This document shows, in pieces, positions 54,715 through 63,033 of a DNA stretch of 64,000 bases. Source of the stretch: CBDCTM01 sp965222005 (GTDB lineage: Bacteria > Bacteroidota > Bacteroidia > Chitinophagales > Saprospiraceae); NCBI GenBank assembly GCA_965222005.1, contig OZ244935.1:4898001-4962000 (forward strand). The letters run 5' to 3'. The stretch's first letter is position 1. Each line of letters opens with the position of its first letter. Under the pieces are notes generated by a model. That model saw only the letters and a program-made list of their open reading frames with translations. It searched no databases and had not been told where the DNA came from. Made by a program: the position numbers and the translations under genes.

Positions 54715-57114
54715 TTAAAACTCAAAGCGATAGCTCACCGAGGGGATTACCGGAAATAAGCTGGCCTGCTTGAGGTTGCGGTCAACACGTAGTAGGTTGC
54801 CATTATTATCATACACATAGTCCTGATCGTCAAAAATGAAGAAAGGGTTTTTCCGATTGTATGTATTGTAGGCCCCAATGGTCCAGGTGCGCTTGTAGTT
54901 TTTCTTTTGCTTACTGAATTCAATCCCTACATCCATCCGGTGGTAGGCCCGCATCCTGAAATTGTTGCGATCTCTGAAGTAGCGCGCCTCATTGCGGAAG
55001 GCATAGGAAAAGTCCTCCAGTGAGCTGTAGTAAAAACTGTGGTAAAGCGAATTGGCTACTGTGATGGCATTGCCTGTACCATAAACCCAGGTAGCACTCA
55101 GGTGTACCCGATCGCTGAGCTTGTAAGAGGCCACCACCGAAATATCATGCCGCCGATCATATTTGAAGGGGTAGGTCTTGCCAAAGTTTAGTTCGTCAAA
55201 TTGCCGCTTGCTCCAGCTCAGCGTATAGCCCACCCAGCCCGTGAGCCGGCCTTTCTTTTTTTGAGCAAACAGCTCCACACCATAGGATTCGCCATCGCCC
55301 TGCGTCACGCGCTCCTGCCAATCATCCACCTGAAATAAACTTGCGCCCTCTTTATAGCTTAGTAAGGTGCTCATACTTTTGTAATAGGCTTCCATACTCA
55401 CCTCATACTTTTTGCGGAAGGTTTTGGCCACGCCCAGCGCCGCCTGCCAGCTATCCTGTGGTTTCACACGCCGCGTAGTAGGGAGCCAAAGATCGGTGGG
55501 CAGGCCAATGCTCTCATTGGTGAGCAGCTGGACGTACTGCCGCATGGTAGCAAAGGAACCTTTCAGCGCCACATTGCCATCCAGTAGATAGCGCATTCCA
55601 AGCCTCGGCTGGAGCGAATAATAAAACTGCCCCGGCACATTGAAGCCCGACAAATGCAAGCCGACATTGGCTTTCAGCCGGTCGCCGATATGCATATCAT
55701 CCTCTATATAAAGTGCCAGCTCCTGTGCATTAATATTATCCTGATTAAGTAAGGTGTCGAGTTCAAACTGATCATTTTCATCCCCCGATATCACATCAAT
55801 ATTGAAGGCACCGGGCTTGAAGCGATGTTGGATGACGCTCGCCCCGAATCGAATATAGTGGTTGGGGTTGGGTACATAATCGAAATCGATTTTACCAGCT
55901 ACATCATCAATACCGGATAAGTATTGGAGGCTGAAAAAATCTCTGGTTTGCTCACCATTTTCATTATAGCGGCTCTCTTCCGAGCCATCGGTATCGAATT
56001 CGTAGCGGCTGAAGGTGAGCGTGGCGTTGCTAAACAGCTTATTTGTCCAGAGGTGATTCCACCTAAGCGCCGCCGTCAAATTCCCCCACCCCAGCCCGAA
56101 GCGGGTTTCGTAAAAATCATCCTGCTCCTCATCCGTTTCACGGAAATAAAATTTGTCCTTGCCAGTATAAACACTAAAATACAGGCGGTCTTTTTCGTTA
56201 AATTTATGGTTGATCTTGGCATTGATATCGTGGAAGAAATAGCCGGTATTTCCATCCGTACCATTGTCGCGGAAGCCCTGCTTAATAAATGGGCGAGCCA
56301 GCAAATCTATATAAGTCCGACGCCCCGATACGATCAGCGAAGTCTTATCTTTTTTGATCGGCCCTTCCAGGGTGAGCTTCGACGCCACTACACCTATAGT
56401 GCCGGTACCGTGCCAGTCATTCATATCGCCCTCCTTCATATTTATCTCGATTACAGAGGAAAGTCTCCCGCCATATCGCGCCGGAAAGCCTCCTTTGGTG
56501 AGGGTCACATCTTTGATGGCATCAGCATTAAATACACTAAAAAAGCCAAATAGATGATTGGCGTTATACACCGGTACGCCATCCAAAAGGATCAGGTTCT
56601 GATCGGGGCTGCCACCGCGCACATAAAGGCCACTCTGCCCTTCGCCACCCGACTGAACGCCGGGCAGCAGTTGGAGCGCTTTGAGTACATCCACCTCGCC
56701 GAGCAAGGCCGGGATGCGCTTGATTTGCTCGATAGGTACATCCACCGTGCTCATCTGCGTAGTTTTTTCAATTTGCTCATACTCTTCAGCCACTACTTCT
56801 ACTGTTTCCAGCTCTATGCTGGGTTGGAGCTTTACGTTGAGCGTAATGTGCTCATTCAACAACAAATTGAAAAACTGGGTTTGATAGCCCACGTAGCTCA
56901 CAGAGAGCACTACGGAATCGGGCGGCAGTGTGAGGCTGTAAAATCCATACGTATTGGATACGGCTCCGGACTGTGAGCGGAGGTCGAAGAGATTAACGGC
57001 AACCAGCTTTTCGCCCGATTCGGCATCCTCCACATAGCCATTGATAGTAAATTTTTGGGCATGGAGGCTGGCACATAGTAATATAGGCAAAAAAAGAACA
57101 GTTAAAATTTTCAT
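54715..57114 (-). CDS. TonB-dependent outer-membrane receptor
   Basis: The 799-residue protein has a signal peptide (ILTVLFLPILLCASLHAQ) and a CarboxypepD_reg-like N-terminal domain (FTINGYVEDAESGEKLVAV, about 20-110). The plug has LPGVQSGGEGQSGLYVRGG (about 150-170) and LILLDGVPVYNANHL, followed by a beta-barrel that ends VIPSVSYRFEF with the terminal aromatic. It imports a ligand with TonB/ExbBD energy (none in the window). The pairing with DUF4249 suggests peptide or other organic substrates; no SusD-like partner is present, so glycan uptake is less likely. Confidence 0.9.
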   Translation of the reverse strand: MKILTVLFLPILLCASLHAQKFTINGYVEDAESGEKLVAVNLFDLRSQSGAVSNTYGFYSLTLPPDSVVLSVSYVGYQTQFFNLLLNEHITLNVKLQPSIELETVEVVAEEYEQIEKTTQMSTVDVPIEQIKRIPALLGEVDVLKALQLLPGVQSGGEGQSGLYVRGGSPDQNLILLDGVPVYNANHLFGFFSVFNADAIKDVTLTKGGFPARYGGRLSSVIEINMKEGDMNDWHGTGTIGVVASKLTLEGPIKKDKTSLIVSGRRTYIDLLARPFIKQGFRDNGTDGNTGYFFHDINAKINHKFNEKDRLYFSVYTGKDKFYFRETDEEQDDFYETRFGLGWGNLTAALRWNHLWTNKLFSNATLTFSRYEFDTDGSEESRYNENGEQTRDFFSLQYLSGIDDVAGKIDFDYVPNPNHYIRFGASVIQHRFKPGAFNIDVISGDENDQFELDTLLNQDNINAQELALYIEDDMHIGDRLKANVGLHLSGFNVPGQFYYSLQPRLGMRYLLDGNVALKGSFATMRQYVQLLTNESIGLPTDLWLPTTRRVKPQDSWQAALGVAKTFRKKYEVSMEAYYKSMSTLLSYKEGASLFQVDDWQERVTQGDGESYGVELFAQKKKGRLTGWVGYTLSWSKRQFDELNFGKTYPFKYDRRHDISVVASYKLSDRVHLSATWVYGTGNAITVANSLYHSFYYSSLEDFSYAFRNEARYFRDRNNFRMRAYHRMDVGIEFSKQKKNYKRTWTIGAYNTYNRKNPFFIFDDQDYVYDNNGNLLRVDRNLKQASLFPVIPSVSYRFEF

Positions 57115-57132
57115 AGTCTATACTTTCGTATT

Positions 57133-57240
57133 GAAGTTGTTCAAAAAGTACTCGCTTGACTGTAAAATGCGCTTTTGAGCTGGCATCCCGTCCGCATTGC
57201 GGTTCTCTCACTGGCGTTCGGTCATCTTTCCTGCCTGGCG
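57133..57240. mobile_element. Family A repeat, copy 3, at the end of an IS remnant
   Basis: From GAAGTTGTTCAAAA (57133) the sequence aligns with the reverse complement of 14087-14193 at about 80 percent. It runs directly into the frameshifted transposase remnant at 57241, so it is probably the 3' end of that IS. This supports the view that family A elements are internally deleted derivatives of it. Confidence 0.55.
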
Positions 57241-57716
57241 CACAGACAGGTTTCTCGTCCGTCGCTTGCTTATTCCATGTTTTTTCGCTTTCTACTCTCC
57301 TTCTCCGTACACTTTCAGTCCCGTAGAATCAATCACTATATGTACAAGGCCTTTACTCTTTGGGGCTTTAATGTCCACGGGCAGCCTTCTGCTCTCCTGG
57401 ATATTTGGCTATATCTCGGTACTTCAACTTCATACCCCGTCAGACCAATAAGCGACTCGGCGAATCCTTGGGTTTGCCGATAGCCAAGGCTAAATACCGC
57501 TTTCAATCCCAATAGGCAAGTAATACATTCGTCTGAGTAATAAAATTGGGCGCCTCTTTGCGCTGGGCCATCATCATACCAGGCCTGGATAACCTCATCC
57601 TCTATCCAAAATGTAAAGACCCCTCTTCTTATCAAGCTTTGGTTGTAGGCTCCCCAATTAATGATTTTGTATTTGGCTTTATCTTTTTTCTCCGGATTTG
57701 ATTGTATTTTTGGCAT
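57241..57716 (-). pseudogene. Broken IS5/IS903-like transposase
   Basis: From the ATG at 57716 a frame of 126 residues matches the N-terminus of IS903-group transposases: INWGAYNQSLIRRGVFTFWI, then GYRQTQGFAESLIGL. A one-base frameshift near 57350 then leads to a stop at 57336. In the shifted frame the family block GLVHIVIDSTGLKVYGEGE continues, including the first catalytic Asp, before a TAG at 57294 replaces the conserved Trp. The remaining two thirds of the DDE domain are missing. It is a dead element that joins the family A repeat at 57133-57240. Confidence 0.85.
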
Positions 57717-57848
57717 GGGTCGATTCGTTTATAAGACTTTGTGGAAAAAATCTAATTTACGAATTTCGGCCCTTTTTTCTGCATCGATTCATGCAACAAC
57801 GCCTATTAGAATTGAATTGTCCAAGTTCAGATATTTCAATTTATTCAC

Positions 57849-60299
57849 TTACATTTTCACCACACTAATGCTTCCAGCAATAAAAGTAGGATCTGTAGTT
57901 CCGGCAATCTCTTCAAATACCGGTTCAATTATATCGCCGGAAGTTGCCGTGTAGATATAAGTAAATCCGCCTGTTTCAACATCACTTCCAGACATAGATT
58001 GTTCCATACCAACATTTGAAACCACCACACCATTTTTAAGAAGTTTAATTCGATAACCACTGCCATTTCCGGCGGAGAATGAAAAATTGACATTTACTTC
58101 CACATCACAATTACAGTTGATAGTAATGACGTCACCTGACGCCGCAATCTCCCCAGAAAAAGTATTTGAGAAAAGATTGCCAGTCGCGTTAGTGATGGGA
58201 TCGTAGTTTCCAGAGCCAGAGGCTATTATAGTGTGGGAGTTGTTCGCAAAGGTCATGTATCCAAAACTCGGGGTTGAAACGGTAGCCAAAGCATCCCTAA
58301 GGTCAGTCAAGCTACCTTCTTCAAGATCGCCGGAGCTATTTGTTGATAGAAAATTAGCATTCTGCAGAGGGGATATTCGAAAATCGCCGGTATTTACTAC
58401 GGCTCCATTTTCAACTTGGAGATTGAAACTACCTAAAGAAGTTGTCCGGCCGATCATGAGTTTTCCGGCACCTGTTAATCGCATTGTTTCTGAGTGACTG
58501 GTAAACCATTGATGATGGTCGCCTGATTCTGAGTCAGATGCAAACGCCCCAGCTATATAACGAATGTCTTCCATATCAGTTTGCCCTATTACAATATCAT
58601 TATTTGAATCCGTAGCAATCATATTTAGTGACTTATTCTCACCCGCTTTAAAGCCGCTCAACCCAAAACTATTTGCTGTTTTGTATCCGATAGAAGAGTA
58701 TGTTTGACCTGCCACCTGAAGCTGATAAAAGCCAAAATCCGCACCGCCGATTAGAACTTTCCCCAAATCAGAATATTGTAGATTGTAACTATTTAGATCA
58801 TAAACTCTGTTACCGGTATAACTATAGTTTAATCCAAGTTCTCCATCAATGTAAGTCAAGTCATCGGTTGTATTTAGATCGAATGACGTTCCTTGGCCAA
58901 AATAATTTTTACATTTACTAGTAATTCCTGTAGTATTGCAAATCATCACTAATTTTGAGGTATCTGTAATTCCCTTTAAGTCATTTACCAGGTGAGAACC
59001 ATTTCGCTCTATATTTCCACTCCACTTTATTCCTCCAGTATTAGATGTTGTTTGTAAAGTCTGAAGACCATTCAAAAACTGTGTATTTTCAACTACTAAT
59101 TTCCCAACTCGATCCACATTGATCATAGGAGTAAGGTCTACCATTCCTGTAACCTGTATTTGTGAATTTGATATAACTATTCTAGGAGCAATAGCACCAG
59201 TTGGCATTTTCAGTCCCGCCTGTATTACTGAAGATGATGTGTTATATGAACAGTTTTCACAATAAATATGATCGGCAATAATATTTCCATTCTCGCTGAT
59301 GATAGCTGAACTGTCTAATTTTTCAAGAATAATATCTTCAACTGCTACTTCCGCAGAAGCAGAGTCGGCAAAAATCCCAATCCTGGATAACTTAAACCAT
59401 CCACCTTTTATGTCAGTCGTAGTGCCTCCAAAATTCCCCAACTTATAATAAACACATGCTTGATCAATATTACTTATTGTCAAATCTCTGTATTCCTGAT
59501 CTATTGAAGACTCCGTAATCAACCCATATTTAAAAGATCTTGAAATACCGCCATTTATGTTTAACTTTTCAATCAGATTTAAGGCGGGACGAATTGCATG
59601 TACTGCGCATAGGGCCGGACTCTTTGCAATTATACTAACGTTCCGAATCCCAGTGTCTGTAGTATAACTTGGTACAGCATCGGTAACAAAAACAGGTTCA
59701 TTGACATCATTTAAATCTGCAATGACAAGTGTTCCATTTGATCCATTCAGATGACCTGAATTGGCGGATGTACCATCAAATACTACTCCTGCACGCATTA
59801 AGACTGATTCAGTCAAATAAACGGTGTCTTGATCCATTAGTACAAAACCCGAATTTCCATTTTTTGTGCAATAGATAGCTGCTTTATCCAATTTCTCATT
59901 ATCCGAGCCTGAGAACCAAGACATCCGTATGAAATCATGCTCCGGCTGTAAAACAGCAAAACCATAAGGCGTACATCGTACTTCTTCTCCGCCAACAGCG
60001 ATACCTACAACAGGATCAGTCCGAATTTTATACACGGCGCCTGAACTTTCCAAAGTAATGAGTGAGTTAATCGGTGCATCCAATATGTCAAATTGTTCAA
60101 GCGTTTTAATATACCTTCTATCCTGTATTATCATCGTATCTACTTTTAACGGGTCGCTGACCGTCCCATCTCCAATAATCGTATGATTATCGGTCGTGAC
60201 TTGTCCATTTGAGTAATTCAAACCAAACAGGAAAAACGACAGAAAAAATAATGCTCTTAATGCCTTAGTTTTTTGATTCTGGGCGTTTGAAGATTTCAT
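57849..60299 (-). CDS. Secreted tailspike-like beta-helix protein
   Basis: The 816-residue protein has a signal peptide (ALFFLSFFLFGLNYSNG, about 15-32). Residues about 33-140 form an N-terminal domain (HTIIGDGTVSDPLKVDTM). Residues about 140-480 look like a right-handed parallel beta-helix of the pectin-lyase fold: GVVFDGTSANSGHLNG, NVSIIAKSPALCAVHAI, IEKLNINGGISRSFKYG, IVISNSQIQVTG. Then come tail-fibre-like SHSETMRLTGAGKLMIGRT modules and a C-terminal C1q/TNF-like beta domain. This resembles phage tailspikes, but no phage genes are near. It may be an adhesin or a polysaccharide-binding or -cleaving surface protein; no catalytic residues were identified. Confidence 0.55.
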   Translation of the reverse strand: MKSSNAQNQKTKALRALFFLSFFLFGLNYSNGQVTTDNHTIIGDGTVSDPLKVDTMIIQDRRYIKTLEQFDILDAPINSLITLESSGAVYKIRTDPVVGIAVGGEEVRCTPYGFAVLQPEHDFIRMSWFSGSDNEKLDKAAIYCTKNGNSGFVLMDQDTVYLTESVLMRAGVVFDGTSANSGHLNGSNGTLVIADLNDVNEPVFVTDAVPSYTTDTGIRNVSIIAKSPALCAVHAIRPALNLIEKLNINGGISRSFKYGLITESSIDQEYRDLTISNIDQACVYYKLGNFGGTTTDIKGGWFKLSRIGIFADSASAEVAVEDIILEKLDSSAIISENGNIIADHIYCENCSYNTSSSVIQAGLKMPTGAIAPRIVISNSQIQVTGMVDLTPMINVDRVGKLVVENTQFLNGLQTLQTTSNTGGIKWSGNIERNGSHLVNDLKGITDTSKLVMICNTTGITSKCKNYFGQGTSFDLNTTDDLTYIDGELGLNYSYTGNRVYDLNSYNLQYSDLGKVLIGGADFGFYQLQVAGQTYSSIGYKTANSFGLSGFKAGENKSLNMIATDSNNDIVIGQTDMEDIRYIAGAFASDSESGDHHQWFTSHSETMRLTGAGKLMIGRTTSLGSFNLQVENGAVVNTGDFRISPLQNANFLSTNSSGDLEEGSLTDLRDALATVSTPSFGYMTFANNSHTIIASGSGNYDPITNATGNLFSNTFSGEIAASGDVITINCNCDVEVNVNFSFSAGNGSGYRIKLLKNGVVVSNVGMEQSMSGSDVETGGFTYIYTATSGDIIEPVFEEIAGTTDPTFIAGSISVVKM

Positions 60300-60418
60300 A
60301 ATGCTTTTGATTTTGTTTTTGGAATTAGTTATTTAAAAATGGGTTGGTGGACTTCCTCAAAAAAGTAGACATTAAGTTAGGTTAAAAAATCGTATAATTA
60401 ACCATTAAACAACTTATT

Positions 60419-60589
60419 ATGTCAAGACCAAGAAAGAAGTACACAAAAGAAGAGAAGCTAGAGATTGTAAAATTGAGTTTGGAAGAAGATGAAATGGTCA
60501 GCGATTTGGCTATCCGATTTGGGGTAAGTGAGAATACAATTTACAATTGGCGAAAATCCTATTTAAAGCACGAAGAAAATGCATTGTAA
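60419..60589 (+). pseudogene. IS3-family orfA, 5' part
   Basis: From ATG 60419 the frame encodes the helix-turn-helix N-terminal protein of IS3-family elements: MSRPRKKYTKEEKLEIVK, then the HTH SDLAIRFGVSENTIYNWRK. The last codons and the TAA at 60587 are supplied by the inserted IS66 end. Removing the IS66 element and one 8-bp duplicate restores an open frame that continues through a Leu-zipper-like segment to 62205. Confidence 0.85.
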
Positions 60590-62097
60590 CTGTTCAGAGA
60601 TGTCCTGCCATAACAAGAGTATTAGCAACAGCATTATCAGTAAACAAACTCTTCAATGCATGAAAAACATTGACATTTTGTTTACGAGCAGTCATTATAT
60701 ATGACCTGGTTCTGGCAAAGAATTGGGCACCTTTTACAGATCTAAAACAACCGGATATTTTCTGCTTGACTTTCATCATTCGAATATCTCTTTCTGAAAA
60801 ATTATTGTCAAACGGCACCTTAAAGTCGTAGAAAAATCTCAGTATATCTGTTTTGTAGTCTCTGAATCTTTCCAGTAAATTTCGAGGAGGTGATTTTTTC
60901 TTTTTTCCTCTTTTCTTTACAGGTGGTGGTTTGAATGGATTTTGTCTTAATCCTTTTCTGACAATTTTATCATATAGTGATTCGTACTTTTTGACAGTTG
61001 TATATGATATAGCTTGTTGGCCTCTTGCCAGTGCTTTATTTTTCAGATGTAGTAATCTCAGCAATAAGTCTATTAACTCTTCTGCCCATTTTTGTTCAAA
61101 TCGTTCTTTTATGAAAACCAAATCTCTTAGCAAATGGGCATTACATAAACTGTGTTTGCAGTCATATTTGTAATAGCTTTTCCAAAAGTCATGCACTGCA
61201 ATTCCTTCATATAAAGGCAATATTCCTATGTCCTCCATTGCTAGCTGACCTCTATTTGGATGAACTGCATAATAGGCATGCCGGTCGGTCGAACAGCTAT
61301 GCAACCACCACCTTTTCTTATTGATTCTAAAACCCGTTTCATCAAAACCCAAAACTAAACATAAATCCAGTAGAGATTTTAACTTCTCTTCAAAGCTTTC
61401 TAGCTTATCAAATGCTTTTTGCCGAAAATTATACAACGACCCTTTACTTAACGAATGACCTAACAGATCATTTACTAACTCTTTTGTCCGCTCATATGGT
61501 AATAATTGATAGTCTTGCAAATACACCACCATACTTTTTATATTCGGGCCATATTGAACAGCATAATCTACTCCTTGCGGAAATGCTTTATTTACACAAC
61601 CACAATCGCATTGCTTCACTTCTGAGTGATGCTCCGTTATTCCTATTTTTATCTCCGGAATATCATATACTTGCCTTTTCTCTGTATAATCTGCCTTTTG
61701 ACCTCTTAAATTCTTTTTGCAATTTGTGCAAGTATCAACTTTATGCTTTTCCACTTTATCTGGTTGGGCACTTATTTTTAACGTTGTTCCCTCATGACCT
61801 TTTTGTCCGCCAGCTTTTTTATTGCTCTTTGGCTTTATGCTTTTTGGAACTTTTTTAAAGCCATCTGTAGATGGAGGTTTACTACTATTATTACTATTCT
61901 TCGAAAGTTGATCCTCTAACTCTTTTATCCGTGCCTTTAATTGATTTATCTCCTCAGTAAACAATGAAATTACAAGCTCGAACAGAATCCGATATTCTTC
62001 TGGTATTTTATTTATCTGATCTTGTAATTCTTTCGGTAGCATCCCAAAAAATAATTTATTTCTCTCTATTATCGTAATTTTAACTCTGAATAATTAC
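60586..62097 (-). mobile_element. Complete IS66-family element (1512 bp)
   Basis: The ends GTAACTGTTCAGAG (60586) and, read inward from the right, GTAATTATTCAGAG (62097) are inverted repeats opening with the IS66 signature GTAA. An 8-bp target duplication AATGCATT flanks it (60578-60585 and 62098-62105), also the IS66 standard. It carries only the tnpC-type transposase gene and lacks tnpA and tnpB, as in the ISBst12-like subgroup. Confidence 0.93.
60594..62042 (-). CDS. tnpC: IS66-family transposase (TnpC)
   Basis: The 482-residue protein has a coiled-coil N-terminus (INQLKARIKELEDQLSKNS), a Ser/Lys-rich linker and a zinc-finger domain (CTNCKKNL, QCDCGC). The DDE domain has LGFDETGFRINKKRWWLHSC with the first Asp, VHDFWKSYYKYDCKHSLCNAH with the second, and the Glu in NNFSERDIRMMKVKQKISGCF. 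All recognised motifs are intact and the frame is undamaged. The start at 62042 (MLPKELQDQINKI) lies 55 bp inside the right end. Confidence 0.93.
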   Translation of the reverse strand: MLPKELQDQINKIPEEYRILFELVISLFTEEINQLKARIKELEDQLSKNSNNSSKPPSTDGFKKVPKSIKPKSNKKAGGQKGHEGTTLKISAQPDKVEKHKVDTCTNCKKNLRGQKADYTEKRQVYDIPEIKIGITEHHSEVKQCDCGCVNKAFPQGVDYAVQYGPNIKSMVVYLQDYQLLPYERTKELVNDLLGHSLSKGSLYNFRQKAFDKLESFEEKLKSLLDLCLVLGFDETGFRINKKRWWLHSCSTDRHAYYAVHPNRGQLAMEDIGILPLYEGIAVHDFWKSYYKYDCKHSLCNAHLLRDLVFIKERFEQKWAEELIDLLLRLLHLKNKALARGQQAISYTTVKKYESLYDKIVRKGLRQNPFKPPPVKKRGKKKKSPPRNLLERFRDYKTDILRFFYDFKVPFDNNFSERDIRMMKVKQKISGCFRSVKGAQFFARTRSYIMTARKQNVNVFHALKSLFTDNAVANTLVMAGHL

Positions 62098-62252
62098 AAT
62101 GCATTTCCTGGAAAAGGGAAACAAGTATTGAGCGAAGAAGAGCGCTGGATAAAAGAACTAGAGCGAGAAAATCGGGAGTTGAAATTAGAACGCGACATCT
62201 TATAAAAAGCAGTGGGCATCTTTTCAAAAAACGACAGGAAATTTTCGAATTT

Positions 62253-62873
62253 ATGAAGTCTCATGCTAACGAATTTCCGATCAAAAAGATGTCCGAAGTG
62301 TTTGGAGTTAGCAGGAGCGGTTACTACAAGTGGAAAAAGGAGCTTCCTAAACGTACAGCCCCAAAGGCCAGATTAGACGACCAAATAAAAGAAGAATTTG
62401 ATTCGTCAAGATCGACCTATGGGAGTCCTCGGGTGTATGAGGTGTATGAAGCGTTAAGAAAAAAGTCGATAACGACCTCGAAGAGTACAGTGGCCAGACG
62501 TATGAAAGCGCTGAAAATCACGCCTAAGAAGAAGAAAAAGTTTAAACACACAACTGATTCAAAGCATGGTAAAGCCATTTCACCCAACCTGTTGGATCAA
62601 TGTTTTGAGGCTTCAGAACTGGGAAGAATCTGGGTGAGTGATTTTACGTACATAGCTTTACAACGAGGATTTGTCTACTTGACCAGTATAATAGATTTAG
62701 CGGATCGGATGGTGGTTGGCTGGAGTTTAAGTGGCAACATGACTGATGCACATACGACGATTGCAGCCTTTAAAAAAGCGGTAAAAAACAGGCCGATAAA
62801 AGAAGGATTGATTTTTCACTCAGATCGAGGTAGTCAATATGCGAGTGATGATTTTAGACAACAGTGTGGCTAA
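62253..62873 (+). pseudogene. IS3-family orfB (DDE transposase), truncated
   Basis: The frame encodes the start of an IS3-group integrase. It has an HTH_21 segment (KSHANEFPIKKMSEVFG, SRSGYYKWKK) and the rve core with VSDFTYIALQRGFVYL (first Asp) and IFHSDRGSQYASDDF (second Asp). It then runs into the IS21 end after about 204 residues, so the third catalytic Glu is lost. Expression in the intact element would have needed a -1 frameshift from orfA. Confidence 0.88.
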
Positions 62874-62874
62874 A

Positions 62875-62972
62875 CCGGAGCAAAATGTGCCACCAAAACC
62901 GGTGAAAATGTGCCACTGATTCCGGAGCAAGTTGTGCCAAAAAAACCAGCTGACCGGAGCAAAATGTGCCAC
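62875..62972. repeat. Four iterated transposase-binding repeats of IS21
   Basis: The unit CCGGAGCAAAATGTGCCAC occurs at 62875-62893 and 62954-62972 exactly, with variants at 62899-62917 (CCGGTGAAAATGTGCCACT) and 62922-62939 (CCGGAGCAAGTTGTGCCA). Spacings are 24, 23 and 32 bp. Multiple end repeats are typical of IS21 termini. Confidence 0.85.
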
Positions 62973-63033
62973 TTTAGTTAAAAGAGTCGATTTCTATTCG
63001 GTGTTTTACTGAAAAATAAAACAGTAAAACACT

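Larger units (their letters stand above)
60348..62864 (+). mobile_element. IS3-family element, split by IS66 and truncated by IS21
   Basis: The left end TGGACTTCCTCAAAAAAGTA begins at 60348. orfA runs from 60419, is interrupted by the IS66 element at 60586-62097, and resumes from 62098 (ERWIKELERENRELKLERDI) to a TAA at 62203-62205. orfB follows in the -1 frame and is cut at 62864 by the left end of IS21. A possible slip site A_AAA_AAC lies near 62224. The right end of the IS3 element lies beyond the IS21 element, outside the window. Confidence 0.8.

Noticed and set aside
54715..57114. Polysaccharide utilisation locus
   Set aside because: The receptor is paired with DUF4249, not SusD, and no glycoside hydrolases or sugar sensors adjoin it.
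57849..60299. Prophage or tailocin locus around the tailspike-like gene
   Set aside because: No capsid, portal, terminase, tail-tube, lysis or integrase genes within reach; the protein has a Sec signal peptide.
62875..62972. Regularly spaced repeats that might be taken for a small CRISPR array
   Set aside because: Spacers are only 4-14 bp, repeats vary, and they sit at an IS21 end where iterated transposase sites are expected.
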